64,000 bases of DNA from Pelodera strongyloides (lineage: Eukaryota; Nematoda; Chromadorea; Rhabditida; Rhabditidae). Of the stretch, positions 1 to 12,763 are shown one piece after another. A program made the translations under genes and the position numbers. Every line of letters begins with the position of its first letter. Position 1 is the stretch's first letter. The stretch spans positions 1 to 64,000 of the forward strand of contig JAANDG010000612.1 of assembly GCA_036852015.1 (NCBI GenBank), written 5' to 3'. The notes under the pieces are model-generated. The model was not told where the DNA came from. It was given only the letters and a program-made list of their open reading frames with translations, and ran no database searches.

Positions 1-870
1 GAAGTTGAGCAATATCGATCAGAGGGCTCAAGTCTTTATCTCGACTCCTAAGGCGGTTTTCGCTGTTTCTATAGATTATCGATCGGTATCGATTTTTTGA
101 GTTTCACTATTCAACTTATCTTTCGCAGTTGAGCAATATCGATCAAAGGGCTCAAGTCGTTATCTTCACTCCTAAGGCGGTTTTTGCTGTTTCTATAGAT
201 TATCGATCGATATCGATTTTTTGAATTTCACCATTTAACTTATCTTTCGAAGTTGAGCAATATCGATCAGAAGGCTCAACTCTCTATCTTCACTCCTAAT
301 GCGGTTTTTGCGATTTCTATAGATTATCGATCGGTATCGATTTTTTGAGTTTCACCATTCAACTTATCTTTCGCAGTAGAGCAATATCGATCAGAGGGCT
401 CGAGTCTCTATTTCGACTCCTAAGCCGGTTTTTGCGATTTCTATAGATTATCGATCGATATCGATTTTTTGAATTTCACCATTCAACTTATCTTTCGAAG
501 TTGAGCAATATCGATCAGAGGGCTCGAGTCTCTATTTCGACTCCTAAGGCGGTTTTTACGATTTCTATAGATTATCGATCGATATCGATTTTTTGAATTT
601 CACCATTCAACTCATCTTTCGAAGTTGAGCAATATCAATCAGAGGGCTCGACTCTCTATCTCGACTTCTAAGGCGGTTTTTGGCTCTCGGAAAAATTATC
701 GATTGATTATTGATTTTTTTCTGTGCCAACATTCTTCATTCTCCAGATGGCGAACGTTAGCCAGGGTCTCAGATCAGAAGCTCTCGATAAATTTTTCGAC
801 GTATTCTGACTATTTCACTATGTTCAGGATGGCCGTTAAGTTCAGTTGGCAAGTTGCCAAAATTTAGATT
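1..870. repeat. Satellite A, 124-bp tandem repeat
   Basis: The GTTGAGCAATATCGATC landmark recurs near 4, 128, 252, 376, 500 and 624, which gives a 124-bp unit in about six near-identical copies. The last copy decays after about 700. Each unit carries palindromic ATCGAT/TATCGATCGATATCGAT motifs. Short open frames inside it are by-products of the repeat. The array runs off the left edge of the window. Confidence 0.93.
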
Positions 871-1339
871 ATCGATTTATCGATTTTTGATTAGATCAAA
901 ATTCATTTCTCCGAAAGTTATTACGTTTGCACTTGCTAATTGGAATTTGAAAATTTTGGCACTTTGCCAGATCTGTTAATTGATAAGATATCAATTAGCA
1001 AAAAAAAGCGTTTTCTTAGAATTTTGTGTTGAGGTTATGGTTCCGGTACGGAGGCCGTAGCACTACGCTGAATAGGTAAACTGAAACGTTACAGAGATTC
1101 CAACACTGCGTTATATATATATATATAGCTTTAGCTTCAGCTTTTGATTTTGATAAGTTAACTATTTCAATTTTTGAAGTTACACTGAATTAGCTTTATC
1201 TATATTTTGAAGATTTTAATGAGATTCGCATTTTGGTTGGTTCGGATTTTCAGAGATTCGGAGTGCGCATTTTGATTATATTCGGATTTTATATCGGCGG
1301 ACCTTCGGTCGGCCTTCGGTCGGCCTTCGCTTGCCTGAC
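871..1339. other. Non-coding spacer between the two satellites
   Basis: AT-rich sequence with a short TA dinucleotide run at about 1110-1127 and a few ATCGAT remnants of satellite A. I see no exon-like frame or RNA gene. Confidence 0.6.
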
Positions 1340-4070
1340 GTTCACTATGCTTTAAATTTGAGCTTCGTGTGCAATGTTGCCTTTGAGCTACGGTGAACTT
1401 TGCACGTCGACTTGTATTTGACGTCGTAGATTCTGAATCAGAAGCGCGATCGAGAATCTGATGCATGCTTCGCTTCAGCTTCGGAATCGATTTGCATCGT
1501 TACTTTTGATCTACGGTGAACTTTGCACGTCGGCTGGTTTTTGACGTCATAGATTCTGAATCAGAGCGTGATCGTTAATCTGACTCTGGCGCGTGCTTCG
1601 CTTCAGCATTGGAGTCGGATTCTGAATCAGAAGCGCGATCAAGAATCTGTCTCTGATGCATGCTTCGCTTCAGTATTGGAGTCGATTTGCACCGTTACCT
1701 TTGATCTACGATGATCTTTGCACGTCGACTTGTTTTTGACGTCATAGAATCTGAATCAGAAGCGCGATCGAGAATCTGTCTCTGATGCATGCTTCGCTTC
1801 AGTATTGGAGTTGATTTGCACCGTTACCTTTGATCTACGGTGAACTTTGCACGTCGACTTATTTTTGACGTCATACATTCTGAATCAGAAGCGTGATCAA
1901 GAGTCTGTCTCTGATGCATGCTTCGCTTCAGCATTGGAGTCGATTTGCATATATACTTTTGACCTACGGTGAACTTTGCACGTCGACTTATTTTTGACGT
2001 CATAGATTTTGAATCAGAAGCGCGATCCAGAATCGGTCTCTGATGCATGCTTCGCTTCAGTATTGGAGTCGATTTGCCCCGTTACCTTTGATCTACGATG
2101 ATCTTTGCACGTCGACTTGTTTTTGACGTCATAGAATCTGAATCAGAAGCGCGATCGACAATCTGTCTCTGATACATGCTTCGCTTCAGCATCGGAGTCT
2201 ATTTGCATCATTATTTTTGATCTACGGTGGTCTCTGCACGTCGACTTGTTTTTGTCGTCATAGATTCTGAATCAGAAGCGCGATCGACAATCTGTTTCTG
2301 ATACATGCTTCACTTCAGCATTGAAGTCGATTTGCATCATTACTTTTGATGTACGGTCAACTTTGCACGTCGACTTGTTTTTGACGTCATAGATTCTGAA
2401 TCAGAAGCGCGATCAAGAATCTGTCTCTGATGCATGCTTCGCTTCAGTATTGGAGTCGATTTGCACCGTTACCTTTGACCTACGATAAGTTTTGCACGTC
2501 GACTTGTTTTTGACGTCATAGAATCTGAATCAGAAGCGCGATCGAGAATCTGTCTCTGATGCATGCTTCGCTTCAGTATTGGAGTCGATTTGCACCGTTA
2601 CCTTTGATCTACGGTGAACTTTGCACGTCGATTTATTTTTGACGTCATAGATTCTGAATCCGAAGCGCAATCGAGAATTTGTCTCTGATGCGTGCTTTGC
2701 TTCAACATCGGAGTCGATTTGCACCGTTACCTTTGATCTACGGTGAACTTTGCACGTCGACTTATTTTTGACGTCATAGATTCTGAATCCGAAGCGCGAT
2801 CGAGAATCTGACGCGTGCTTCACTTCAGCATTGGAGTCGATTTGCATTGTTACTTTTAATCTGCGGTGAACTTTGCACGTCGACTTGTATTTGACGGTAT
2901 AGATTCTGAATCAGAAGCGCGATCGAGAATCTGTCTGTGACGCGTGCTTCGCTTTAGCATTGGAGTCGTTCTGCATTGTTACTTTTGATCTGCGGTGAAC
3001 TTTGCACGTCGACTTGTATTTAACGTCATAGATTCTGAATCAGAAGCGCGATCGAGAGTCTGTCTCTGGTGCATGCTTCGCTTCAGCACTGGAGTCGATT
3101 TGCATTGTTACTTTTGATCTGCGGCGAACTTTGCACGTCAACTTATTTTTGACGTAATACATTCTGAATCAGAAGCGCGATCGAGAATCTGTCTCTGATG
3201 CATGCTTCGCTTCAGCATTGGAGTCGATTTGCATCGTTACTTTTGATATACAGTGAACTTTGCACGTCGACTTGTTTTTGACGTCATAGATTCTGAATCA
3301 GAAGCGCGATCGATAATCTGTCTCTGATGCGTGCTTTGCTTCAACATCGGAGTCGATTTGCATCGTTACTTTTGATCCACGATGAAATTTGCACGTCGAC
3401 CTGTTTTTGACGTCACAGATTCTGAATCAGAAGCGCGATCGATAATCTGTCTCTGATGCGTCCTTCGCTTCAGCATCGGAGTCGATTTGCATCGTTACTT
3501 TTGATTTACGGTGATCTTTGCACGTCGACTTGTTTTTGACGTCATAGATTCTGAATCAGAAGCGCAATCGAGAATTTGTCTCTGATGCGTGCTTTGCTTC
3601 AACATCGGAGTCGATTTGCACCATTGCTTTTGATCTACGGTGAACTTTGCACGTCGACTTGTTTTTGACATCATATATTCTGAATCAGAAGCGCGATCGA
3701 TAATCTGTCTCTGATGCATGCTTTGCTTCAACATCGGAGTCGATTTGCATCGTTACTTTTGATCTACGGTGAACTTGGCACGTCGACTTATTTTTGACGT
3801 CATAGATTCTGAATCAGAAGCGCAATCGAGAATTTGTCTCTGATGCGTGCTTCGCTTCAGTATTGGAGTCGATTTGCACCATTGCTTTTGATCTACGGTG
3901 ATCTTTGCACGTCGACTTGTTTTTGACGTCATAGATTCTGAATCAGAAGCGCGATCGACAATCCGTCTCTGACGCATGCTTCGCTTCATCATCGGAGTCG
4001 ATTTGCATCGTTACTTTTGATCAACGGTGAACTTTGCACGTAGACTTGTATTTGACTTCTAAAATTCTGA
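1340..4070. repeat. Satellite B, 129-bp tandem repeat
   Basis: The landmark GCACGTCGAC recurs every 129 bp over most of the block (for example 1720, 1849, 1978), with an irregular step between 1525 and 1720. There are about 20 units. Each contains a TGACGTCA palindrome and a GATTCTGAATCAGAAGCGCG segment. Because 129 is divisible by 3, minus-strand frames stay open across neighbouring units for up to about 100 codons. No start, splice or codon signal suggests that they are genes. Confidence 0.93.
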
Positions 4071-5090
4071 ATCCGTGCGTCATAGATCGGTTGTAACTAT
4101 TGATTTATTTTGGACGTGTCTCAAAGACGTCCACACCAAAGTCTCACGTCTGATGCTTAAACTTTATTTTTTGGGGTCAAAGTCCACCTTTGGAACATTT
4201 TTTATTTTATTTTATCGATTGATGACGTCATTGCATAATTCTGAATGCATATTTTTCACGGATTCATCTGAGTGTCTTCGACACCAGATTCTCAGATCGA
4301 TATCTCAATTTCTTGGGCAGTCGCGTGACTTTCGGACGTCAATAACTCGCCTAATATCGATCGATATCGATTTTTTTTGACAAACTCGTTTCTCATAGAT
4401 TTATTTGCTCCCCATATATGGAGGTTCTGGATGTCATGCTCAAGTTTCATTTTTTGGCACTTTGCCAAGGCTCACTACTGTGCAGGCCTTCGAAGGACTG
4501 ATATCGATTAAGAAAAAATAACCGTTTCTTATATTTTGCTTTAGTTCTCATAGCCGCCGTAGCTAAGGGTTAGCTGAACGTTAACTCGGAAATCTGAAAC
4601 GTGACAGAATGACTGACAGAACTCGTCTATAGAAGAAGGCTAATGTGAATGAGAGGTGGGAGGGATGATGAAGTTACCAGTGCATAGATAAGTAGTCGCG
4701 GTTCATGCGTTAGAGAGATCATGCATAACTCTCAAGAACCTTTCTATTGACTAGGCTGATTAAGCTAATGGACTTCGGACTAAGGACCACCCACGACGCG
4801 GGCCACTGATCATAAAATGAAGCATTGAGGTCCTCTCAAGGGTTACATCAAAGGAGTTCAATATGGCAAGCACCTGTGAGATGTATGTAGTTTACTGCAG
4901 CAGAGTGTAGTTGAGTCTGTGTGTTGCAGCAGAGTGTTGTCTGCTGCAGGATGTTGCAGCAGAGTCGTGAGTGGTGTGCACAGATGCCAGAGTTGCGAAG
5001 GATCCTATTCAATTGAATTTGATGTCTCATTTTCGCTCTTTTTCTCTTTTATTATTCAGTCTCAGACTACCTTCCTACAGATATCTTGGA
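4071..5090. other. Non-coding region with satellite remnants
   Basis: Diverged pieces of satellite A (ATCGATCGATATCGAT near 4355) and a small cluster of TGCAGCAGAGT repeats at about 4895-4970. No coding exon can be supported. Confidence 0.55.
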
Positions 5091-5345
5091 ATCTTCGAGC
5101 TTACGTTTGTTAGTACGACACCCGGATTGGGCACATGTAAACCAAATCTTTATGTCAACGTTTCACCTTTCGGCATCTCCAGTTCAAAGGAATAAAGGAT
5201 AATGGTTACTTGTAATAGTAACTATTGTCGTAATGGTTATATCATAGTTATACAACTTATGGCATAGCATAGCATAGTAATACAAGGAAGAGTTGACATA
5301 GATATTTGGTTTACAACTGTCTCGGGAGTCGTACTAAGCTCGAAG
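5091..5345. repeat. Imperfect palindromic element
   Basis: The left end (TCTTCGAGCTTA..GTACGACACCCG) is the approximate reverse complement of the right end (GGGAGTCGTACTAAGCTCGA). Inner segments also pair: TGTAAACCAAATC near 5140 with GATATTTGGTTTACA near 5305. The element is about 255 bp and looks like a foldback or MITE-type repeat. Confidence 0.7.
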
Positions 5346-6587
5346 ATTCTCTATGAAATTATATTTTCCCAAATGGAGCACAACACGGTATTATTACCTT
5401 TTAAATGATTATATTGGCCCACACAACTGAACTTATATCATCATTCCCAATTTGCCTACTAAAAACTGCTTGCAAGATGATTCATTCCTTCAACGAGATT
5501 TCCTGAATTAGACACCGTGGGCAAAAAGAGTTGTACATTAGTTTTCTTATTGTGGGTTCCCTTACGACTATTTATAAAGAAATAATGAATATAGGTTAAT
5601 TTTCGTCGGCTCGAACCCTATGGTTATCTACTGTTTAGAGATCCAACTGCTGCGAAACCCTCGTATGCGATTCATGCATCCTAAATCGATATAAAAATTT
5701 ACATGGTAATGGTCGAAACGAGGAATTCGCATGTAATATTTAGGACATGATAATTTCCTCTCTGTACATTTAGTATATTGTACTATTAAATGATTTCGAT
5801 CATATTGTTTCATTCTTTTTTTTTCAATTGTGGAAGTTAAGTTTTTATTACAATTAGTATAAACTTATTGTATGTTCTGTATAAAAAAAAACATTTTTTA
5901 CGTTTAGGACAATATTATTATTCAGTCCGCGGGGTACCGTAGTTCTTCCATTGCGTGCGGCGGTGTGGTTGCGTGGCGTGTCAAAATAGGATTGATTTAG
6001 TGCTAGGTTTTGTATAGTCTAGCATGCGATACTATTTCTTTACTAAAAGTTTTTCAAAAATAGTATTGCATTAGTATTGGTCCCTAAGAAGTACAGCACG
6101 CATTTAGCATAGGCAATTTTCCTCTAAATCGTGAATAGACCAGTCTTGCAACAGTCGAACATACCTTTTGCCAATTAGTATCCGTTTAGTGAACAAGGTG
6201 CGAAAAAGTTTACTAATTATCTTGATCTATTACACTTCTAGCTAAGTCTTGGCAATTGTGCAAAAACGCATACTAATACGTTACTAACTTGTTGCTAGAA
6301 GGATGCTGGTGGATTTCTTTTTTTTTGTGAATTTTGTGATTAAATTGTAATTTGTCTTTTTATTTTATGTTTCTTTATTGTTTTGATGTTCATATATGTG
6401 TCATGCTATGTGGCACTTGATAGAGGTATAGTCAGCAAAGCACATAAAGCCGTTCAATTGAAAACGACTAGTTTAATTGGAAACGGGAAAATTTGCATTG
6501 ATTATTTGTTTCTTGCCTATGAATGATATCTACCATTTGTGTGTGCTTTTACAGAATTGAGTGAGTGTGATATTAACTGTTTCTATG
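5346..6587. other. Intergenic region upstream of SURF6
   Basis: AT-rich sequence without an exon-like frame on either strand. It presumably includes the promoter of the + strand gene cluster, but no specific element is recognisable. Confidence 0.5.
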
Positions 6588-6592
6588 TTTAG
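6588..6592 (+). promoter_or_regulatory. Candidate trans-splice acceptor of SURF6
   Basis: A pyrimidine-rich run ends in TTTAG seven nucleotides before the start codon at 6600. An upstream cis-spliced 5' UTR exon is the alternative. Confidence 0.5.
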
Positions 6593-6599
6593 GCAGACA

Positions 6600-9500
6600 A
6601 TGGGTGAGGGTAGCGAACCTGACAGTATCTTAGCAGGGATTGCTGCTTTGGATCTCTCCATGAAGGAAAGCTGCAATTTAATACCACTGCAGGTGAGATG
6701 CCGTTCAATTTTTTATGGATATATTATCCGGTCTGGGTTCCCTGGGATGATTCCAAATACGAAAACTTGTAGATACACTTATCCAAATGTACTATTTGAA
6801 AAAATGCTGCGGTTTTTTGTGTTGCACTCAAAATTACATGATTACTTGCAGCACTGGGGCCTGAGCGATTCGATCAAAGAACAGTTGAAACAGCGGAAGC
6901 ACAGTATACTTTCACAAGTATTTTCTAAAAGTAAGTTTGTTTACTACTTGTATCCCAAAATAAACGTAATATTATTCATACAACCTCCCACATGCCGTAT
7001 CTGAGTATATATGTCGATACACCACAACATATCTTATTCAAGCTGAGCGTTGGTTCCGTATGTGTTTCCTCATGTATTTTTCTTTATTGCTTGCGGTGCA
7101 CACTTTGAATTTGAGTTTTATTTTCTCATCAAAAATTTAAACCGTTTACTTTTTCAGAAGATAAAAAGAACATGTCCAATGCACGGAAGCAAAAGCTTGC
7201 CAGAAATCTTGGAGCAGTACCAATGACCGTATGTGAATGAAATTTTGTTTAAATATTGTATTGTCGCTGACGATGAGCTGATTGTTGTTGCATCTGATAG
7301 TTACGTGTTACGTTGCATGTCTCCGTCAAGAGACCCAATAGATAGTGGAAAAAGGCAGACTAAATCAATGGTTTATTGAGCACTCCACAACTCCACTCCG
7401 GATTGTCGCAGGCCATCTCGGGAGGCTATTGTTAACTAATAATATGTTTAAACATAACGCTTTTTTTTTATATTTCGGACACATCCCATCTAAAATTTAC
7501 GCACAGAATCCCCCCCCCCCCCCCCCCCCCCCCCCCCTATATATAAGATTTCTTAGTTTTTAATAAATAAAGTATTCATATTTTTCCAGGTTAGCGAAGT
7601 GCTCGATTGGATGGAAAGCACAGGCACGAATGACAGTGACAGTTCATCAAAGAAGGTGAAAGGACCTCTCGCAAAGGGATTGAAGGTACATCTCCTATTT
7701 ATCTCATTCTCATTTTTTATAAAAAAATATCACTACTTTATTCACACATACAATTTACAATCAATCAGATACAACATCAATCAAGTGCATGGAACAAGTA
7801 CGGAAGGTTTTATAATGATCGATTTATCAGCACACTAAAATATTTGTGCTACTTGCTTAAATTTACCATTGGCACCTCTATTAATTTTTATGGCATACGT
7901 TTTTTGGTGCTTGTATTCATGTACATTTTCTCTGCAGCCAACAACTCGTCCCGAGCACAAGGCCAAGGTTCAAACCGTGAAAGCCAAGCCTGTCGTTCCG
8001 CCTGTTCCCGTCCCTTTAAAGCGAAAATTGGAGGAGGAAAGTGATTCGTCAGATGAAGAGGAAAACGAAGAAGAGAAGAAGGCAGCCGCAAACACAACAA
8101 CTCCTGAAAACCAAGCAGAGGTGCGTAAAATTCAAAAAAAAAATGTCTCATTTGGAGATTTGTGGTTTGTTTCCTCTCTACGGTGCCGTCTGTTTTGTGT
8201 TTCGCTCAATAGAAGAGTCAGCGTTGAGCATTGTGTGGCTTACCTTAGTGGAGAGGTCCTCCTGATTCCCGAGGATCCTGAGAGTGGAGAGGTCTTCCTG
8301 AGGACAGGGGGGACATGTTGGTGCGTGAAAACACGCACGAACCACCTCCGGATTGGTATTCACCACCTCCGGAAGCAATTTGGAATTAATATATTTGACC
8401 GAAACATGGTGTTTTATTAAAACGGTCTATCACTAAGTTAAAGAAACCACCTCCAACCATTGACGCACGGAATTTATACCCTGGTCTGAGGATCATGAGC
8501 GGAGTAGGTGAGAGACGTTGCCCATTGTGTCTGAAGGTCGACATTGTAGGCTGACGAATCCGGTTCTGAAGTTGATGATTCTGATGACGAATCGGAGGAC
8601 AGTGAAAATGAAGAGGAAAAGATACAAGAAAATGGATACGCCGAGGGAATCGCGGAGGAACAGTGCGTTTATATGTTTTGCGAAGTATTTGTATTACATA
8701 CAAACTGTAACTCATTTTGCGCTGGAGTACGCTTTTTAAGACGTTATAACATCCGGTTTTTGAAACGTATTTTGGGTAACTGCATGCCCATGCAACATAT
8801 GCGTATCAGTATATTGGCCGAGAACAAAAAAATCAAGCTCACTTATAATTAGCATAAATATGTAGTAATGAATGCAGTTGTCCATCATCATCATTCGTTT
8901 CGAAAACCGGCCATCATATCGCTTTACATCTCGAGGCATTGTTTCATACCACTGTCCCGCTTAACTCTGTGGGTCCTTATACTTATTTTCGCCGTAAATT
9001 ATTGCTGGTCTACTAGAGAAAATTATTTTTTTAGTGTGTGATTGTGATATATGTGTTTCAGGTCCACGCCAGCAAAAACCGCAGATGTTACTTCAGAAAA
9101 AGTAGAAAAGGCCAAGGAACCAAAAACATCGGCGCCTCTTGCAAAGAAGCAAAAGATCGACAAGGTTGCTTAGTATATTTTCACTATTGGTTTGATTTTT
9201 GTGTGGTTCATTTTTTGTTCCTTATGGAGGACAGCAAGGTTCAGCATCTATGTGTCCTTTTTTCAGCATCATTTTCGTTTACTGTGTTTACTTCGTACGT
9301 TTTCTACTGTTCGCTGTTAATCATGATATTTATTATTTTATTTATAGCTTATAACTTTAACTTTTAGGAATTGGCGGAACTGGAGAAAGTTGACACATCA
9401 AAACTGGACCCACTAGAGGCCAGAGAAGTGGCCATGAAAAAGCTGAAGATGAAGATTGAGTCTATGAAGAGTAAGTCGATTTTGTTCTTTTCGGCATTTT

Positions 9501-12133
9501 ATCTTTTTGGAGATTGAATGGTATTATAGGGCTCTGTATTTACTATGATGGTGCTGTGCTCTGGATTTTACTTTTCCTATTGTTTTGATCCAGACCTCAA
9601 TGGTTTTTTAATGGTCTTTATTGTTTCTACTTTCTACGTTCTAATCCGAATTTTTAAGTCGGTTGTTATTTTCAAAGCGATTCCTATCACCTTTTATCCT
9701 TATGTAAAGCGAAACACCGACCGGTTTTTGAAACAAATAGAGTACACCAGCATTCTTATGCACTTATGCAAATTAACATAAATTATAATAAAAAATCGAG
9801 CCAAACTCGAGTAACTTAGCATAAATATGTTAGAATCCAGTTGTCCGCGATGCATTTCAAAAAACCGGCCCTTTTCCAGCTCAACGTCGTGGCAAGAAGT
9901 CGGCCGAGGATTACGAGGCACAACGAAAGTTGAAGAGAAGAATGAGCAAATTGCAGATGAAGCAGAAGAAGGGACAGCAAAAGCCTGTCGAACCACAACC
10001 TGTCGAATCTGGGGAACAGTGAGTTATCGTTAGCCTCGTTTCGTAGCAGCTGTTAGCAATCAGTAATGCTTCCATTGTCACTCTCATGCGCAAACACTTT
10101 GTTGTCACGAATGTTTAAACTCGTGACTCGTGATGTTCTGTTGACAATTTTTATTAGATTCCGGTTGATTTTTCTCTTATTGTTCATAAGGTGGAGTTAG
10201 GGCCCTAAATGATGCCGTGACTATTATTGAGTATACCGTGATCTTTACTGTTTTCTTCAGAGACGCAGAAAAGAAGGCCGATATTGCCCGACAAGCCGAA
10301 GCATTGAAATCGGAAAAGGCGGCATCCATCGATGGAATTGCGTACAGTAAATTTGACTTCATCGTCAAGGGTGACAAGGATGTATGTTGCCATCTTCTTT
10401 ATTTCTGGTTTACTTTTTGCTAGAATTTATCCCGACGGACCTGAGCGTCACTCACACGGTCAATCTAACATTTGCGGGATGCTGAACAGCTGGTCTTTAT
10501 TATTTCATAGTAAAGTCCCGTATTTAGATCCATTATAGTTTAAGAAGGGGTGTTTAGTTTGACGGGACGGGCTTGACGGCAAAAGTCGGGGGCCGGGGAT
10601 CCCGATGTTTTAGAGGCTCGGTGTTAGATGTATTTCTCTATGCTTCTTATTTGAATGCTATGTTTTCAGAAGTTGTCCAAGAGGGAGAAGCGAGATAAGT
10701 TCACAGGAAAGGATTACAAGAGGTTATTGCAAAAGGCTGAGGCACGAAGTGAGAGGATCGAAAAAGTCAGGTAAGCTATTTTAGGAGTTTTATACTATTT
10801 TGATGACTTGTCTCACTGAAGGAATGTTATTGTGTTCTTGCGATTAGTTTTCTGTTGTTTGTGCGTGTTTTTTTCTTGTTCAAAGCTGAAAGCGAATGCG
10901 TGTTGTGTGGGTATTATTCCTTTTACTACAAATACAACGTACTATATTAAATTGCATGTTGTCTTTTGTAATACGCAATATAGCCGCTTTTGCTTTTAGA
11001 GAGCGTGACCCGTGGAAGGCGTCTCGCATTGAAGAAAATATCAAATGGAATAAGGCGATAGCTCTCGCGTCAGGAGAGAAAGTCAAGGTATGCCTTTGAT
11101 GATCTTTTTTGTAAAAGTTCTTAAAGCGACACACCGGCCGGTTTTTGAAACGCATCGTGGATAGCTGAATTCTTATGTATTTGTGCGAAATGTGGTCTAT
11201 TTTTTATGCTAATTTATGCTCAATTGCATATGACGCATAAGGCATAAGAATGTTGGTGTACTCGTTGCGTTTCAAAAACCGGCCCGGTATTTTGCTTTAA
11301 CATTATGTCTATATTCGTCTACGTTGGTTGTTATTGTTTTTCGACTTGGCACTGGGTAGAATTTTGTAAGTTCTTTTTCGTTTCTCTTTTGCCAGATGTA
11401 TCTTTCTTTCGTGTTTTGGTTTTGGTTGTAAGGAGTGCAGTTGACCAATTCAGTTTTATATTAATTAGTGTTTCTTTATTATGCTAATGCTTCATGTTTA
11501 AATCGTTAAATTAGACATATATGTTTAATTCATTTGGGTGAAACGTTCAGGACGATGTTGAACGTTTGCAAAAGGCTCTGAAGCGCAAGGAAAAGCAAAA
11601 GGAGAAGACACACACCAAGTGGAACGAAAGGACACAGGATGAAGAGGTACGAGATGATGATTGTTGATTTTGAATATGAGGCTTCTATGAATTAATAACG
11701 CGGTTTATTGAATATATAATAACCTGTTACTATTCCCATCTAAAAAATCATATATTTTTAAATGTAGCTAGTAATAATACGACAGTTTGGTAATTCTGTA
11801 TCGTTTTGCAAAAAAAAGTACGATGACTAGTGGCTATTACTTTAATATTGGATTGAGCGCAAATTCACTCGCTATCCGTTAGCTCAAACATGTAAATTTA
11901 TTTGAAGGAGCCATATCTTGTATCGTTTTTTTCCACGGGCCAACTGTTCCGGTCACAAAGCCAAGTAGATGCGATCCTCTAGATTTTGTATATTGTATTG
12001 TTATTATTTATTGTCGTTTCAGAATAAGAAACAGAGACGCGTTGAAGCTCGAGAGGAGAATCTTCAGAAGAGAAAGGATAAGAAAAAGAATTCGAAAATT
12101 GAGAAAATGAAGAAAAAGGGACGGGTCTTTTAA
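6600..12133 (+). CDS. surf6: SURF6 family nucleolar ribosome-biogenesis protein
   Basis: Fourteen exons: 6600-6692, 6852-6930, 7158-7228, 7590-7685, 7938-8120, 8550-8662, 9062-9164, 9368-9470, 9880-10018, 10261-10381, 10670-10770, 11000-11087, 11551-11646, 12023-12133. All introns are GT-AG and phases agree. The product is 498 residues. The N-terminal half has acidic Glu/Asp/Ser runs (about residues 150-210). The C-terminal half is the strongly basic, helical SURF6 domain, with FDFIVKGDKD, KLSKREKRDKFTGKDYKRLL, RDPWKASRIEENIKWNKA and a Lys-rich end (MKKKGRVF). The family consists of nucleolar nucleic-acid-binding proteins needed for rRNA processing. The frame opens just after a TTTAG acceptor. 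It is the first of eight same-strand genes. Introns 6, 8 and 12 carry MITE-A copies and intron 3 has a long C run. The family call rests on the C-terminal domain. Confidence 0.92.
7510..7537 (+). repeat. Poly-C homopolymer in SURF6 intron 3
   Basis: About 28 consecutive C residues, about 50 nt upstream of the exon 4 acceptor. The exact length may be affected by sequencing error. Confidence 0.9.
8737..8935. repeat. MITE-A copy (diverged), SURF6 intron 6
   Basis: The left end CCGGTTTTTGAAACG and the right end CGTTTCGAAAACCGG are inverted copies of the family termini. The outer TTAAAGCG block is degraded on the left. Confidence 0.7.
9704..9879. repeat. MITE-A copy, SURF6 intron 8, reaching the splice site
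   Basis: It begins with TAAAGCGAAACACCGACCGG and ends with TTTCAAAAAACCGG, followed directly by CCCTTTTCCAG, the acceptor of exon 9. The expected GTATTTCGCTTTAA end is missing and the exon sits in its place. Confidence 0.8.
11126..11305. repeat. MITE-A copy, SURF6 intron 12
   Basis: A complete foldback copy. It opens with TTAAAGCGACACACCGGCCG and closes with CCGGTATTTTGCTTTAA, so TTAA is present at both ends. Confidence 0.87.
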
Positions 12134-12215
12134 ATAGACGATTAGAGATTGGTACATTATACTCGTTGTTATGTCATTGGAATGTACAGTTTACATTCTA
12201 AAATCACTTTCATAG

Positions 12216-12221
12216 AATAAA
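12216..12221 (+). terminator. SURF6 poly(A) signal
   Basis: Canonical AATAAA 83 nt after the SURF6 stop codon. Confidence 0.75.
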
Positions 12222-12746
12222 CGTGGTTATTTAGGAACACATAACATCTGGTTTGAGTATGCTTCGGAGTGTTAGTGCAGTTTGATGTTTATCTTAATCT
12301 AATGCCTTATATTATTTCAATGGAAGACTTACGCTCAATTAAGTACTTCTATTGGTTTGAAAATATTTAGTGGTTACGTTTGCCGTAGTATGTTGTTTTT
12401 GTCCCGTTGTTAGTTGGTCTCTTTGGCCTCTTCCCTTGTTGATTTGTTGAATTGCCTATTGTTGACATTTTGTTTCAAATAAAACTTATATAATATAATG
12501 TTTAGTAATTGTTTTTAGTTACCGGTACTAGACGGCCGTCGAATTTTGGGTGGTATTGTTTTACAAATTTGTGTAAATTGGCAATGTACTCAATGACACT
12601 TTTGGTGACAGAAACACCATGCTTTTCGGTCGAACGATGTATGATAATATGGAAGGATATTTTATAGTTTATAATATTGTTCTGGACGCGACGATGTAAA
12701 CGATGCAGAACTGCTAGATTTAATGGATGGATTTAATAAAACCACT
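12222..12746. other. SURF6-Drosha intergenic spacer
   Basis: About 530 bp of AT-rich sequence between the SURF6 poly(A) signal and the Drosha acceptor, with no exon-like frame. Confidence 0.55.
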
Positions 12747-12752
12747 TTCTAG
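12747..12752 (+). promoter_or_regulatory. Candidate trans-splice acceptor of Drosha
   Basis: TTCTAG ends eleven nucleotides before the chosen ATG at 12764. The ATG at 12724 lies upstream in another frame and reads into a non-homologous peptide. Confidence 0.5.
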
Positions 12753-12763
12753 AACACTTGGTT

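Noticed and set aside
1200..3992. Minus-strand open frames of 70-105 codons
   Set aside because: They lie in the 129-bp satellite and exist because the period is divisible by three.
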